Position numbers and translations under genes: made by a program
The notes under the pieces: generated by a model
Database searches by the model: none
What the model saw: only the letters and a program-made list of their open reading frames with translations
What the model was told of the DNA's origin: nothing
Origin: Papaver somniferum
Taxonomy: Eukaryota > Streptophyta > Magnoliopsida > Ranunculales > Papaveraceae
Length of the DNA stretch: 64,000 nt
Assembly (NCBI RefSeq): GCF_003573695.1
Contig: NC_039359.1
Location: 188,750,813 to 188,814,812, forward strand
Direction of reading: 5' to 3'
Part shown: positions 10,796 through 22,804 of the stretch, in pieces
Numbering within the stretch: the stretch's first letter is position 1
Layout: each line of letters starts with the position of its first letter

Positions 10796-11754
10796 CAACT
10801 ACTTGCGAAGAGTCTATGAACGAATCCAAAATGACTACAGGAGGAGGTACCTTGATGCAAATTCAATTCAAATATAAACAAAGCTCTACTCAGAAAGTTG
10901 AACAAACCACAATATTCGGAATTTAACTAACCACAATCATACATGAATAGATTAAGAAGATGCATATAAAGATAGATGTTTGCGAATGTTAACTAAAGTG
11001 AACGGTGTTTCCCATATCTGTTGAAGGTCACTGCCAAGATGAACCTAAAAATCCTATTGGATTGAGATACTGGTATGAATTCTAATATCAACTCATCTGG
11101 CATATATAAGGGAACCAGTGGTCGATAATCCTAATTCTAGATCAACTCGACTGGCAAATACAAGGGAACCAACGGCCGATTTCTTAATTGAACAATGATA
11201 ATAAGTATTTTTTTTTTCAATTTTTTTTTGCGTTGACAACATGATTAGATCTTTTGAATCCAAGAGCATGCTTCTTGTCAGTAGATTACATGGTAATTCT
11301 GTGGATCCTGCGTTTCACGCTTGTTTAGGCGACGGAGACAGGAGAACACACACATATTGCTATCCAAGTGTTATTTTTTTTCATATATACTCTGGTTGGT
11401 CTAATTGGTCTGGTCTCTTTTTTTTTAGTAACTCAATCACTCTATTTCATCCTAGTAGTAATACCAATTCGATGTTAGTGACCCACCAAATCACTTAGAG
11501 AACAAAAAACTTGCAAAAATAAAAACAGAAGGTGATATGGTGACATTCTGAGATACGGTAAAAACTATCATATTATTTCTAACACATGAGCTCTGTCCTT
11601 CCTTTTGGTTAATGTGTTCCTCGACTTATGTAACCAAGATGGTTCCATCCACTTATATTGGTAGTGTCATCCTAAAGGCACAAGTTTCTAGATTTCGCAG
11701 TTTACAAAGCAATTTTTTCTTTTTTCTTCTATATTTTTTTTTTCTTTTTTTTTT

Positions 11755-13334
11755 GTAACTAAAGGCATCAATTAATGGAATGTTCACTTCGATCTTCTTA
11801 AAGATTTCCCAAATCTCTTTGTCCAACGTCTCCTTATTTGATTTTGCAAACCTGCTAGGAAAAGGTGGAGGAGTAACATAAGTAGAAATAAGAGGTTTAA
11901 AGTTAGAATGTGTAACCTAATCATCCTTTTTAGGGACTGCTTCGTCCACTTCTTTCACTAAATCACGTTCATGGGACTCCGGTGATGCTGTCGGTTTCTC
12001 TATTTGCTTTCCACTTCGTATCTCAATAGAATTCACATTCTTTTTATGATTTAGTGGTTGCGAAGGAAGTTTTCCAGCTGCTTGTGCCTTGAGTTGATTC
12101 ATATCATTAGCCAATTGACTAACTTGGTTTTGCACATCTCTCATAGCCATCTCGGATTTCTGCTGGAATTGGTTGAACCCTTGCATTGTCTTTGAAATCT
12201 CTTGCATATTTTGCATCATAAGAGTACCTTGAGTTTCTTGTTGTGGTCTTTGCATGAATTGGTACCCTCCTTGTTGATTGAAAGTAGGATTGGAAACTGC
12301 AGCTTGCTTTTTGGCGTAGATGAAATTAGGATGATCACGCCAACTCGGATTGTATGTGCTGGAATATAGGTCATATCTTGACCTTTGATGATTTTGGTAC
12401 ATAGCACTTGCTTGCTCAACTTCATCGTTGTATGATGGTATTACAGCCGCTGCTATTTGTTGCATCATCCTCTCCATGTTACCCATCCTGTATTCCAAAT
12501 GTGAAGAGTCACCAACTTCATTCACTTTCCTTACCATTGGTTCACCTCGAGTGTAGAATTGTTGTGTGTTTGCAGCCATGTTCTCCAACAAATTTGTAGC
12601 TTCCGCAATGGTCTTGTTGGTAGTGCACCACCACTTGCAGCATCAATCAAATTTCTCTCATTAGACAGCAATCCCTCATAGAAGTATTGAATAACGAGTT
12701 GATCACTAATTTGGTGGTGTGGACAGCTAGCTAAAAGTTTCTTGTACCGCTCCCAATACTCATAGAGAGTCTCTCCGGATACTTGTCTAATACCATAAAT
12801 CTTCTTGCGAATCACTGCTTCTTTTGATGCTGGAAAATACTTCTCAAGGAATAACTTCTTCATCCCATTCCATGTGGTTATACTTCCAGGAGGTAAGCAA
12901 AAGAACTATTCTCCTGCAGCATCAATAAGGGAGAAAGGAAACGCTATCATCATAGCCATATCGGCGTCTGCAGTTTTTTGCTTCAAACTAGTCACAACAT
13001 GATGGAATTATTGCAAGTGATGATTAATATCTTCTCCCGCTAAACCCTTGAATTTGGGAAGAAAGTGAATCAATTGCGGGTTCAACTCAATGGTTTCATT
13101 CAGCTGAATACATAAAGGCTGATGGTCAAGGTTTGGAGAAGTGAGCTCCTTGAGTGTTCTTGGAGCAGGTGGTCGACCTCCCATTGTGTTCTCTTCCTCT
13201 TCGTCCGAGGCCGAGAGTTTACTTGGTGAGGAACTAGGAGGAAGTGGAGTATTCACTGCTCGAATCAAGTCTTTTAGTAGAGTGCCCGAACGAAGACGTA
13301 TACCAATTGGACTTGGTATGCTCTCTCCACGCAT
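11755..13334 (-). pseudogene. E1 copy 2: broken gag plus start of protease region
   Basis: Same gag as copy 1, from ATG at 13334, with the same TAA (13008-13010), the same TAG in the capsid region and the same frameshift near 12611. After the KKDD-TAG stop the same frame stays open to about 11755. It reads through the segment PPPFPSRFAKSN and the region around DKEIWEIFKKIEVNIPL, which is the beginning of the protease region in Athila elements. It then ends in an A-rich tract (on the - strand). Protease, RT, RNase H and integrase are absent. Two residues differ from copies 1 and 3 (V to A near 12590, T to N near 12425). Confidence 0.85.
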
Positions 13335-13454
13335 TCACCAAAGAAATGGTACCTTAAATGAGATTTCTAAAGGAGTGATTTAGTAAACAGAAATTGTAAC
13401 TAAAAGCAAAAATAAAAACTAAGAATAAAAATAAAAACTAAACTTGCAACTGCC

Positions 13455-13472
13455 TCCCCGGCAGCGGCGCCA
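13455..13472 (-). other. Primer-binding site, E1 copy 2
   Basis: Minus-strand TGGCGCCGCTGCCGGGGA, identical to copies 1 and 3 and four bases from LTR 3. Confidence 0.85.
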
Positions 13473-13476
13473 ATTT

Positions 13477-16371
13477 TGACGAGGTGTCAACTCGCAAATA
13501 ATATTTACTACTTTTCTTTACACTAGCAAGTAGTATAATGAAAGCAGATTCGTCCCAAGGGAGGTATGAAGCAAAAGTTGTTATACAAATATTCTTAGCA
13601 AAGATGATTTTGTGAATTGTATTCAAATATGAGATGAAATTGATTAAGGAATCATTCTCGACCACGAAACATAAACCAAATCGATATATAACACGTTCTT
13701 CGCATTATCTCGTTACTAACAACCCTAGGATAAATAGTACGCTCAACTATCCCGTATTATCTCCTAAGCTCACCGGATACGGAAGCGCTCGACTACCGGA
13801 TTTTACTTGCCAAGTTTCCTAGAAGTACGCTCTCTAGGTGTGACTTAAACAAATGCTCTAAGTTTTGTGATATAAGGTTGCTCCTAGTGATGAAATCAAA
13901 AGCATGAATCACCTAGTAGTGTCAATTTCTACATATGGGTACTTAACAAAGTCCCATCATCAATGCCCGCATATTGCTACTTATTTTTAATTCTCTAGAC
14001 AATTACGTGTCGAAGAAAATCTAAACGAGCAGTAAGATTGTGACATAACTATTTAATTTTGAACTTAAACAATTAAGGAACAATCCATAAGCATTATTAG
14101 CATGGTATAAATCAAACAATAACTAAACTTGCGAGAAAACGAGCTATTGCATATCAATCATGAGTTCATATTTCGGGCTTTGAAATCACCCTTAATCAAA
14201 AATAGTTTAGCCACACATTCATATGTTCTCAACAAAAGCTTAATAGATGTTCAAAAGGAAAAAGAAGTTCAGAATTAACCCAGGCATCAAACAAGTTGTT
14301 GTTGTGTAGAACAGATGCAGGCGAGCTTCTTCTGGTGAAAGAAAAGGTAGTGTTTGTTGATATTTTGTTCCCTTATATATCCCTTGTTCCTTTCAATTAC
14401 GATCCTAACTTATGTATCTTCGCAACTCCCAAATCCTGTCTTTAATCCTAACCCTTTATCAGTGAAGATGGACGGCTACAACTCCACTTTATAACTATCT
14501 TCTCGGCAGGAAAACAGACCAAAATTCATCTAAGCCAAGCCCTGGGTCACCCACACACAACCACTAAAATCACAGCAGCAATACAAGTTGGACATCAACA
14601 GTACTTGCTTTTCTGAATTTTTCATCTTGAAACTCCACTATTTCCCCCAATTCCAGGCCACTAGCTCCATGTTGTATTTGAGCCTGTCTAATTCATTCAC
14701 ACAGACTCTCTTCAACCCTTCTTAATCTTCACGAAAACAACTAACAGGAACCATCATTTCAGTACCCAACTCAACCTGCAAATTGAACTACAACCACCAG
14801 AACATAACTTCAGTTCTTCCCTTTGTAGATGTACAAAATCAGTCACAAATCTCAGACCACGGTAATGACTTCTTCCCTGCAGCAATTTCAAATTATAGAA
14901 CAGACCCATTAAAATGTTCAAGCATTCAGACACACTTCCATTGCAAATTGCAGCTAATTCAAACCACAATTTAGCCCCAAACTCGAGCTGCAAAACCACC
15001 GAAGCACAGCCACATCTCCTTGTTCTTGTTGCAGTTGAAGTGGTCTCAAAAACTCATTGCTTCTTCTCATGAAATCATGCTATAACATTTGGTTTTCTTC
15101 CTCTTTTTCGGCATCTCAAATCTGTTCAATACCACCATAAATGTGTGCCTAAACCCCCTGTAAACTCCAGCCATCTACCCTGCCAAACAATCCACCAAAA
15201 TCAGACAGCAAAAGCTTCACTTCCACCCGAGTTTCAGCTCAAAATCTTGCCTGAACACACAGCTGACCCTGCCATTCCTTGTATTTCTTGACTGCTCTAA
15301 CCACTGTCTTGATTCTACGAAATAAACCCATCGGCCATGGCTAGATCGACTGCAATCTCGACTGATTTATGCCCAGAACTTGACACACACTCTGCCTTTA
15401 AACTTGAGCTATAATCTCCTAATAAAACTGAGCCACTGATTAACCCAAATACCCAACAAAATCAGCCACTTCAGTAGCTCAATTTCCTCCCTGTTTCTGG
15501 TCTAAAACACCACCAAATTCTCTCCATTATTCGTTCTTCCTCTCGGATTCAACTACGGCTCTTGACCCATGGTGAACAACCATCAAATTCATAGCTAGGT
15601 CGACGGAAAACTTGGCTGAGAGTTTCCGGAGGGAGAAAGGGAATTTGTTGTGAAATGAAAGGGGGAAATGAACTTCACCTGCTTGTACAGATTAGTTTCT
15701 CATGAGACCTAAAATCATTTCTTCACAGCGCATATGTGCAGTACGCAGCTGGTGAAATCCACTAACTGTTTAGGGCCCTTTCTTTTCTTCTTGCCATGTT
15801 AAGCCCATAGTATAACCTTCAGACCCAGCAACTCATACAGAGCACCCCTATATTGACCTGAACTCTGAATTCATAGATGTTGCCATTTGGCAGCACCTCC
15901 TGGTTCTCTAACAGCTTCATTTTGGATATGGTAGCACCACCAACGTCATGTGGTCTTAATGGTGACATATGAGCTTTAAGCGCGTGCACGGATGAAATCC
16001 ACTTTGGAGCTTTTTTTCCCATTGAATTCTTCCACCACCAGTAGCCGCCTTTTACTTATCAAATCCACTTATTCTCTTCAATTTCTCTTCATCACCAAAG
16101 CTGTCATGCTTTTCAGACAGAATTTGCATCACTAAAGCGACATGGTTTTCAGATAGAGATGAAGAGATAAAAGCAAATAATAAGAAATAATCCGCCTCCA
16201 ACAACAGTTGCACATGAGATGAGACTTTTGCGCCGTTTCTTCTTCTTTTGTTCCAAATGACTCCAAAGTACCTAAAACTCAAAATGAAACATAAGATACA
16301 AAATTTACAAGAAAACTTAGAAAGAATGCATAAACAATATATAAATATCAAGGTGTTTTACACACCTATCA
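13477..16371 (-). repeat. E1 LTR 3 (inner, mosaic)
   Basis: 2895 bp. It has the same mosaic structure as LTR 2: left half like LTR 4, right half like LTR 1. Differences from LTR 2 are nearly all one- or two-base indels (for example CCCGTTATT/CCCGTATT and GAATTTTCATC/GAATTTTTCATC), which is more like consensus error than ageing. No gene was recognised. Confidence 0.9.
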
Positions 16372-17538
16372 AATTCCCCCATACTTAGACTTTGCTAGTC
16401 CTCGAGCAAACCAAACAAAATAATTCTAAAACATACATACAACTCCGTCTCGTCGAGGCTACGGTCACACTTAGCACGTATAACAAGCCTTTGAACCCCT
16501 AGGTGTACCTAGTGGACGAGTTATAGTCTCGTGAAGGTCTGCAAGAGGTGTACCTACAAAACCTTTTACTCCAAATTCCAACTACTTGCGAAGAGTCTAT
16601 GAACGAATCCAAAATGACTACAGGAGGAGGTACCTTGATGCAAATTCAATTCAAATATAAACAAAGCTCTACTCAGAAAGTTGAACAAACCACAATATTC
16701 GGAATTTAACTAACCACAATCATACATGAATAGATTAAGAAGATGCATATAAAGATAGATGTTTGCGAATGTTAACTAAAGTGAACGGTGTTTCCCATAT
16801 CTGTTTGAAGGTCACTGCCAAGATGAACCTAAAAATCCTATTGGATTGAGATACTGGTATGAATTCTAATATCAACTCATCTGGCATATATAAGGGAACC
16901 AGTGGTCGATAATCCTAATTCTAGATCAACTCGACTGGCAAATACAAGGGAACCAACGGCCGATTTCTTAATTGAACAATGATAATAAGTATTTTTTTTT
17001 TCAATTTTTTTTTGCGTTGACAACATGATTAGATCTTTTGAATCCAAGAGCATGCTTCTTGTCAGTAGATTACATGGTAATTCTGTGGATCCTGCGTTTC
17101 ACGCTTGTTTAGGCGACGGAGACAGTGAGAACACACACATATTGCTATCCAAGTGTTATTTTTTTTCATATATACTCTGGTTGGTCTAATTGGTCTGGTC
17201 TCTTTTTTTTTAGTAACTCAATCACTCTATTTCATCCTAGTAGTAATACCAATTCGATGTTAGTGACCCACCAAATCACTTAGAGAAACAAAAAACTTGC
17301 AAAAATAAAAACAGAAGGTGATATGGTGACATTCCGAGATACGGTAAAAACTATCATATTATTTCTAACACATGAGCTCTGTCCTTCCTTTTGGTTAATG
17401 TGTTCCTCGACTTATGTAACCAAGATGGTTCCATCCACTTATATTGGTAGTGTCATCCTAAAGGCACAAGTTTCTAGATTTCGCAGTTTACAAAGCAATT
17501 TTTTCTTTTTTTCTTCTATTTTTTTTTCTTTTTTTTTT
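16372..17538 (-). other. E1 copy 3: 3' non-coding region with PPT
   Basis: Near-identical to 10590-11754. PPT 16372-16386, hairpin 16391-16410, conserved block 16472-16577, T-rich tracts at 16990-17010 and 17500-17538. The + frame at 17323-17559 exists only because of small indels relative to copy 2 and is not supported. Confidence 0.8.
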
Positions 17539-19114
17539 GTAACTAAAGGCATCAATTAATGGAATGTTCACTTCGATCTTCTTAAAGATTTCCCAAATCT
17601 CTTTGTCCAACGTCTCCTTATTTGATTTTGCAAACCTGCTAGGAAAAGGTGGAGGAGTAACATAAGTAGAAATAAGAGGTTTAAAGTTAGAATGTGTAAC
17701 CTAATCATCCTTTTTAGGGACTGCTTCGTCCACTTCTTTCACTAAATCACGTTCATGGGACTCCGGTGATGCTGTCGGTTTCTCTATTTGCTTTCCACTT
17801 CGTATCTCAATAGAATTCACATTCTTTTTATGATTTAGTGGTTGCGAAGGAAGTTTTCCAGCTGCTTGTGCCTTGAGTTGATTCATATCATTAGCCAATT
17901 GACTAACTTGGTTTTGCACATCTCTCATAGCCATCTCGGATTTCTGCTGGAATTGGTTGAACCCTTGCATTGTCTTTGAAATCTCTTGCATATTTTGCAT
18001 CATAAGAGTACCTTGAGTTTCTTGTTGTGGTCTTTGCATGAATTGGTACCCTCCTTGTTGATTGAAAGTAGGATTGGAAACTGCAGCTTGCTTTTTGGCG
18101 TAGATGAAATTAGGATGATCACGCCAACTCGGATTGTATGTGCTGGAATATAGGTCATATCTTGACCTTTGATGATTTTGGTACATAGCACTTGCTTGCT
18201 CAACTTCATCGGTGTATGATGGTATTACAGCCGCTGCTATTTGTTGCATCATCCTCTCCATGTTACCCATCCTGTATTCCAAATGTGAAGAGTCACCAAC
18301 TTCATTCACTTTCCTTACCATTGGTTCACCTCGAGTGTAGAATTGTTGTGTGTTTGCAACCATGTTCTCCAACAAATTTGTAGCTTCCGCAATGGTCTTG
18401 TTGGTAGTGCACCACCACTTGCAGCATCAATCAAATTTCTCTCATTAGACAGCAATCCCTCATAGAAGTATTGAATAACGAGTTGATCACTAATTTGGTG
18501 GTGTGGACAGCTAGCTAAAAGTTTCTTGTACCGCTCCCAATACTCATAGAGAGTCTCTCCGGATACTTGTCTAATACCATAAATCTTCTTGCGAATCACT
18601 GCTTCTTTTGATGCTGGAAAATACTTCTCAAGGAATAACTTCTTCATCCCATTCCATGTGGTTATACTTCCAGGAGGTAAGCAAAAGAACTATTCTCCTG
18701 CAGCATCAATAAGGGAGAAAGGAAACGCTATCATCATAGCCATATCGGCGTCTGCAGTTTTTTGCTTCAAACTAGTCACAACATGATGGAATTATTGCAA
18801 GTGATGTTAATATTTCTCCCGCTAAACCCTTGAATTTGGGAAGAAAGTGAATCAATTGCGGGTTCAACTCAATGGTTTCATTCAGCTGAATACATAAAGG
18901 CTGATGGTCAAGGTTTGGAGAAGTGAGCTCCTGAGTGTTCTTGGAGCAGGTGGTCGACCTCCCATTGTGTTCTCTTCCTCTTCGTCCGAGGCCGAGAGTT
19001 TACTTGGTGAGGAACTAGGAGGAAGTGGAGTATTCACTGCTCGAATCAAGTCTTTTAGTAGAGTGCCGAACGAAGACGTATACCAATTGGACTTGGTATG
19101 CTCTCTCCACGCAT
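17539..19114 (-). pseudogene. E1 copy 3: broken gag plus start of protease region
   Basis: Same gag as copies 1 and 2, with the ATG at 19114. It shares the TAA and TAG nonsense codons and the internal frameshift. It has extra single-base deletions, one near 19070 (CCCGAACG to CCGAACG), one near 18931 (CCTTGAG to CCTGAG) and small losses near 18806-18815. The part from 18375 to 17701 is identical at protein level to copy 1. As in copy 2, the frame runs past KKDD-TAG into the start of the protease region and stops at an A-rich tract. Confidence 0.85.
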
Positions 19115-19234
19115 TCACCAAAGAAATGGTACCTTAAATGAGATTTCTAAAGGAGTGATTTAGTAAACAGAAATTGTAACTAAAAGCAAAAATAAAAACT
19201 AAGAATAAAAATAAAAACTAAACTTGCAACTGCC

Positions 19235-19252
19235 TCCCCGGCAGCGGCGCCA
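19235..19252 (-). other. Primer-binding site, E1 copy 3
   Basis: Minus-strand TGGCGCCGCTGCCGGGGA next to LTR 4, the outermost 5' LTR of the array. Confidence 0.85.
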
Positions 19253-19256
19253 ATTT

Positions 19257-22139
19257 TGACGAGGTGTCAACTCGCAAATAATATTTACTACTTTTCTTTA
19301 CACTAGCAAGTAGTATAATGAAAGCAGATTCGTCCCAAGGGAGGTATGAAGCAAAAAAGTTGTTATACAAATATTCTTAGCAAAGATGATTTTGTGAATT
19401 GTATTCAATATGAGATGAAATTGATTAAGGAATCATTCTCGACCACGAAACATAAACCAAATCGATATATAACACGTTCTTCGCATTATCTCGTTACTAA
19501 CAACCCTAGGATAAATAGTACGCTCAACTATCCCGTTATTATCTCCTAAGCTCACCGGATACGGAAGCGCTCGACTACCGGATTTTACTTGCCAAGTTTC
19601 CTAGAAGTACGCTCTCTAGGTGTGACTTAAACAAATGCTCTAAGTTTTGTGATATAAGGTTGCTCCTAGTGATGAAATCAAAGCATGAATCACCTAGTAG
19701 TGTCAATTTCTACATATGGGTACTTAACAAAGTCCCATCATCAATGCCCGCATATTGCTACTTATTTTTAATTCTCTAGACAATTACGTGTCGAAGAAAA
19801 TCTAAACGAGCAGTAAGATTGTGACATAACTATTTAATTTTGAACTTAAACAATTAAGGAACAATCCATAAGCATTATTAGCATGGTATAAATCAAACAA
19901 TAACTAAACTTGCGAGAAAACGAGCTATTGCATATCAATCATGAGTTCATATTTCGGGCTTTGAAATCACCCTTAATCAAAAATAGTTTAGCCACACATT
20001 CATATGTTCTCAACAAAAGCTTAATAGATGTTCAAAAGAAAAAAGAAGTTCAGAATTAACCCAGGCATCAAACAAGTTGTTGTTGTGTAGAACAGATGCA
20101 GGCGAGCTTCTTCTGGTGAAAGAAAAGGTAGTGTTTGTTGATATTTTGTTCCCTTATATATCCCTTGTTCCTTTCAATTACGATCCTAACTTATGTATCT
20201 TCGCAACTCCCAAATCCTGTCTTTAATCCTAACCCTTTATCAGTGAAGATGGACGGCTACAACTCCACTTTATAACTATCTTCTCGGCGGGAAAACAGAC
20301 CAAAATTCATCTAAGCCAAGCCCTGGGTCACCCACACACAACCACTAAAATCACAGCAGCAATACAAGTTGGACATCAACAGTACTTGCTTTTCTGAATT
20401 TTTCATCTTGAAACTCCACTATTTCCCCCAATTCCAGGCCACTAGCTCCATGTTGTATTTGAGCCTGTCTAATTCATTCACACAGACTCTCTTCAACCCT
20501 TCTTAATCTTCTCGAAAACAACTAACATGAACCATCATTTCAGTACCCAACTCAACCTGCAAATTAAAATACAACCACCAGAACACAGCTTCAGTTCTTC
20601 CCTTTGTTGATGTACAAAATAAGTCACAAATATCAGACCACAGTAATGCCTTCTTCCCTGCAGGAATTGCAAATTCTAGAACAGGCCCATTAAAATATTC
20701 ACGCATTCAGACACACTTCCATTGCAAATTGCAGCTAATTCAAACCACAATTTAGCCCCAAACTCGAGCTGCAAAAACACCGAAGTTGTTCTTTTTGCAG
20801 TCGAAGTGCTCTCAAAAACTCATTGCTTCTGCTCATGAAATCAGGCTATAAACATTTGGTTTTCTTCCTCTTTTTCGGCATCTAAAATCTGTTCAATACC
20901 ACCATAAATGTGTGCCTAAACCCCCTGTAAACTCCGGCCATCTACCCTGCCAAAAAATCCACCAAAATCAGACAGCAAAAGCTTCACTTCCACCTGAGTT
21001 TCAGCTCAAAATCTCGCCTGAACCACACAGCTGACCCTGCCATTCCTTGTATTTCTTGACTGCTCTAACCCACTGTCTTGATTATACGAAATAAACCCAT
21101 CGGCCATGGCTAGATCGACTGCAATCTCGATTGATTTATGCCCAGAACTTGACACACACCCTGCCTCTAAACTTGAGCTATAATCTCCTCATAAAACTGA
21201 GCCACTGATTAATCCAGATACCCAACAAAATCCGCCACTTCAGTAGCTCAATTTCATTCTTGTTTCTGGTCTAAAACACCACCAAATTCTCTCCATTCTT
21301 CGTTCTTCCTTTCTGATTCAACTAGGGCTCTTGACACATGGTGAACAACCATCAAATTCATAGCTAGGTCGACGGAAAACTTGGCTGAGAGTTGTCGGAG
21401 GGAGAAAGGGAATCTGTTGTGAACTGAAAGGGGGAAATGAACTTCACCTGCTTGTACAGATTGGTTTCTCATGAGACCTAAAATCATTTCTTCACAGCGC
21501 ACATGTGCAATACCCAGTTGGTGAAATCCACTAATTCTTCAGGACCCTTTCTTTTCTTCTTGCCATGTTAAGCCCATAGTATAACCTTCAGACCCAGCAA
21601 CTCATACAGAGCACCCTTATATTGACATGAACTCTGAATTCATAGATGTTAGCATTCGGCAGCACCTCTTGGTTCTCTGACAGCTTCATTTTGGATATAG
21701 TAGCACCACCAATGTCATGTGGTCTTAATGGTGATATATGAGATTTAAGCGCGTGCACGGATGCAATCCACTTTGGCGCTTTTTCTTCCATTGAATTCTT
21801 CCACCAACAGTAGCCACCTTTTACTTCTGAAATCCACTTCTCTTCAATTTGTCTTCATCACCAAAGCTGTCATGCTTTTTAAACAGAATTTGCAATACTA
21901 AAGCCGACATGCTTCTCAGATAGAGATGAAGAAATAAAAGCAAATACTAAGAAATAATCCGCCTCCGACAGAAGTTGCACATGCGATGAGACTTTTGCGC
22001 CGTTTCTTCTTGTTTTGTTCCAAATGATTCCAAAGTACCTAAAACTCAAAATGAAACATAAGATACATAATTTACAAGAAAACTTAGCAAAGAAAGTATA
22101 AAAAATATAAAAATATGAAGGTGTTTTAGACACCTATCA
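19257..22139 (-). repeat. E1 LTR 4 (right outer, original 5' LTR)
   Basis: 2883 bp. To about 20511 it is nearly identical to LTRs 2 and 3. From 20512 (CTTCTCGAAAAC against CTTCACGAAAAC) it differs by many substitutions and indels through to the end ACACCTATCA. It is followed by ATGAC, the second copy of the target duplication. Frames inside it are not supported as genes. Confidence 0.9.
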
Positions 22140-22144
22140 ATGAC
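22140..22144. repeat. Right target-site duplication of E1 (ATGAC)
   Basis: Matches 3217-3221 exactly and lies directly after the LTR terminus. Confidence 0.9.
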
Positions 22145-22730
22145 TTGAGATATTTTTATCTTGAAAGAATCGAAAGAGTTGTTACCAGAAAGATTTGTTG
22201 TTCCTTATTGTTTGGAATACGATCCAAAAGAATTGTTCCAGTGCGTGCACTCATTGAAGTCGGAAGCGCAGGGATACTGAGGAAACTAAGTGAACTAGGG
22301 GTAGTTGCTTGGTCTTAACTATACGAAGTTGGTGTAGATTTTGTATAGCGGCTTAATTATGAGAGTATTCAATTCTGGACTAGGTCTCAGGGTTTTTCTG
22401 CATTTGCGGTTTCCTCGTTAACAAAATCTTGTTGTGTCTTTTACTTTTATATTTTCGCAATTATAATTAAAAATAAAATACACAAACGTTAACTATGATA
22501 TACTTGATAGTGATCCTATAGAGTTTTGGTTAAGTCCGAACCTATCATCGAGTATCACACTTTGGTAGTCGTATTATCTCAATCTTGTATCCGTAGACAA
22601 TCACACGTAGTGTGAATACCGATTTGTTGTATTGTCTCGACTCTGTCCACAGACGATCACTTTCTGTAAGAGGGCTTATAGGTTGAAAAACAAAAAGATT
22701 GTGTTGTATTTGGGTACCCTCATCTTTTCA
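22145..22730 (+). mobile_element. E0 5' LTR, right part (R/U5)
   Basis: Continues the LTR interrupted at 3221 and ends CATCTTTTCA, directly before the primer-binding site. It contains the GGTTTCCTCGTTAAC word also found in the other SIRE-like LTRs at 1-932 and 56153-57744. Confidence 0.8.
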
Positions 22731-22732
22731 AT

Positions 22733-22750
22733 TGGTATCAGAGCAACACG
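22733..22750 (+). other. Primer-binding site of E0 (initiator Met-tRNA type)
   Basis: TGGTATCAGAGCAACACG, two bases after the LTR end. TGGTATCAGAGC is the classic copia site complementary to the 3' end of initiator methionine tRNA. It fixes the + orientation of E0. Confidence 0.9.
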
Positions 22751-22804
22751 AAAATATTTAACAAATTGTATTTGTTGCGATCCAACCTATAAGAATTGAA
22801 TCTA

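Larger units (their letters stand above)
10590..11754 (-). other. E1 copy 2: 3' non-coding region with PPT
   Basis: From right to left on the - strand this follows the gag/protease remnant and ends at the 3' LTR. It starts in T-rich tracts (11690-11754) where pol has been lost. It then carries sequence shared in reverse orientation with the 3' region of E3 (39060-39700), including the paired words near AGGGAACCAGTGGTCGATAATCCTAA. It ends with a conserved block (10690-10795), a hairpin (10609-10628) and the PPT AAGTATGGGGGAATT (10590-10604). No coding frame is supported; the + frame at 11241-11498 is not conserved in copy 3. Confidence 0.8.
3222..22139 (-). mobile_element. E1: tandem array of an Athila-like, gag-only gypsy element
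   Basis: Four LTRs (3222-6113, 7701-10589, 13477-16371, 19257-22139) alternate with three internal regions. On the - strand each LTR runs TGATAGGTG...CCTCGTCA. Complete internal regions (copies 2 and 3) have a PBS, a broken gag, a short start of the protease region, and a 3' non-coding region with a PPT; pol is absent. The whole array has one ATGAC duplication, so it derives from one insertion that later expanded by recombination between LTRs. Two diverged outer LTRs and two nearly identical, mosaic inner LTRs support this. Copy 1 has an extra deletion of about 1.33 kb. The gag and 3' region place it in the Athila group, and it must have moved with enzymes from a relative. Confidence 0.9.
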
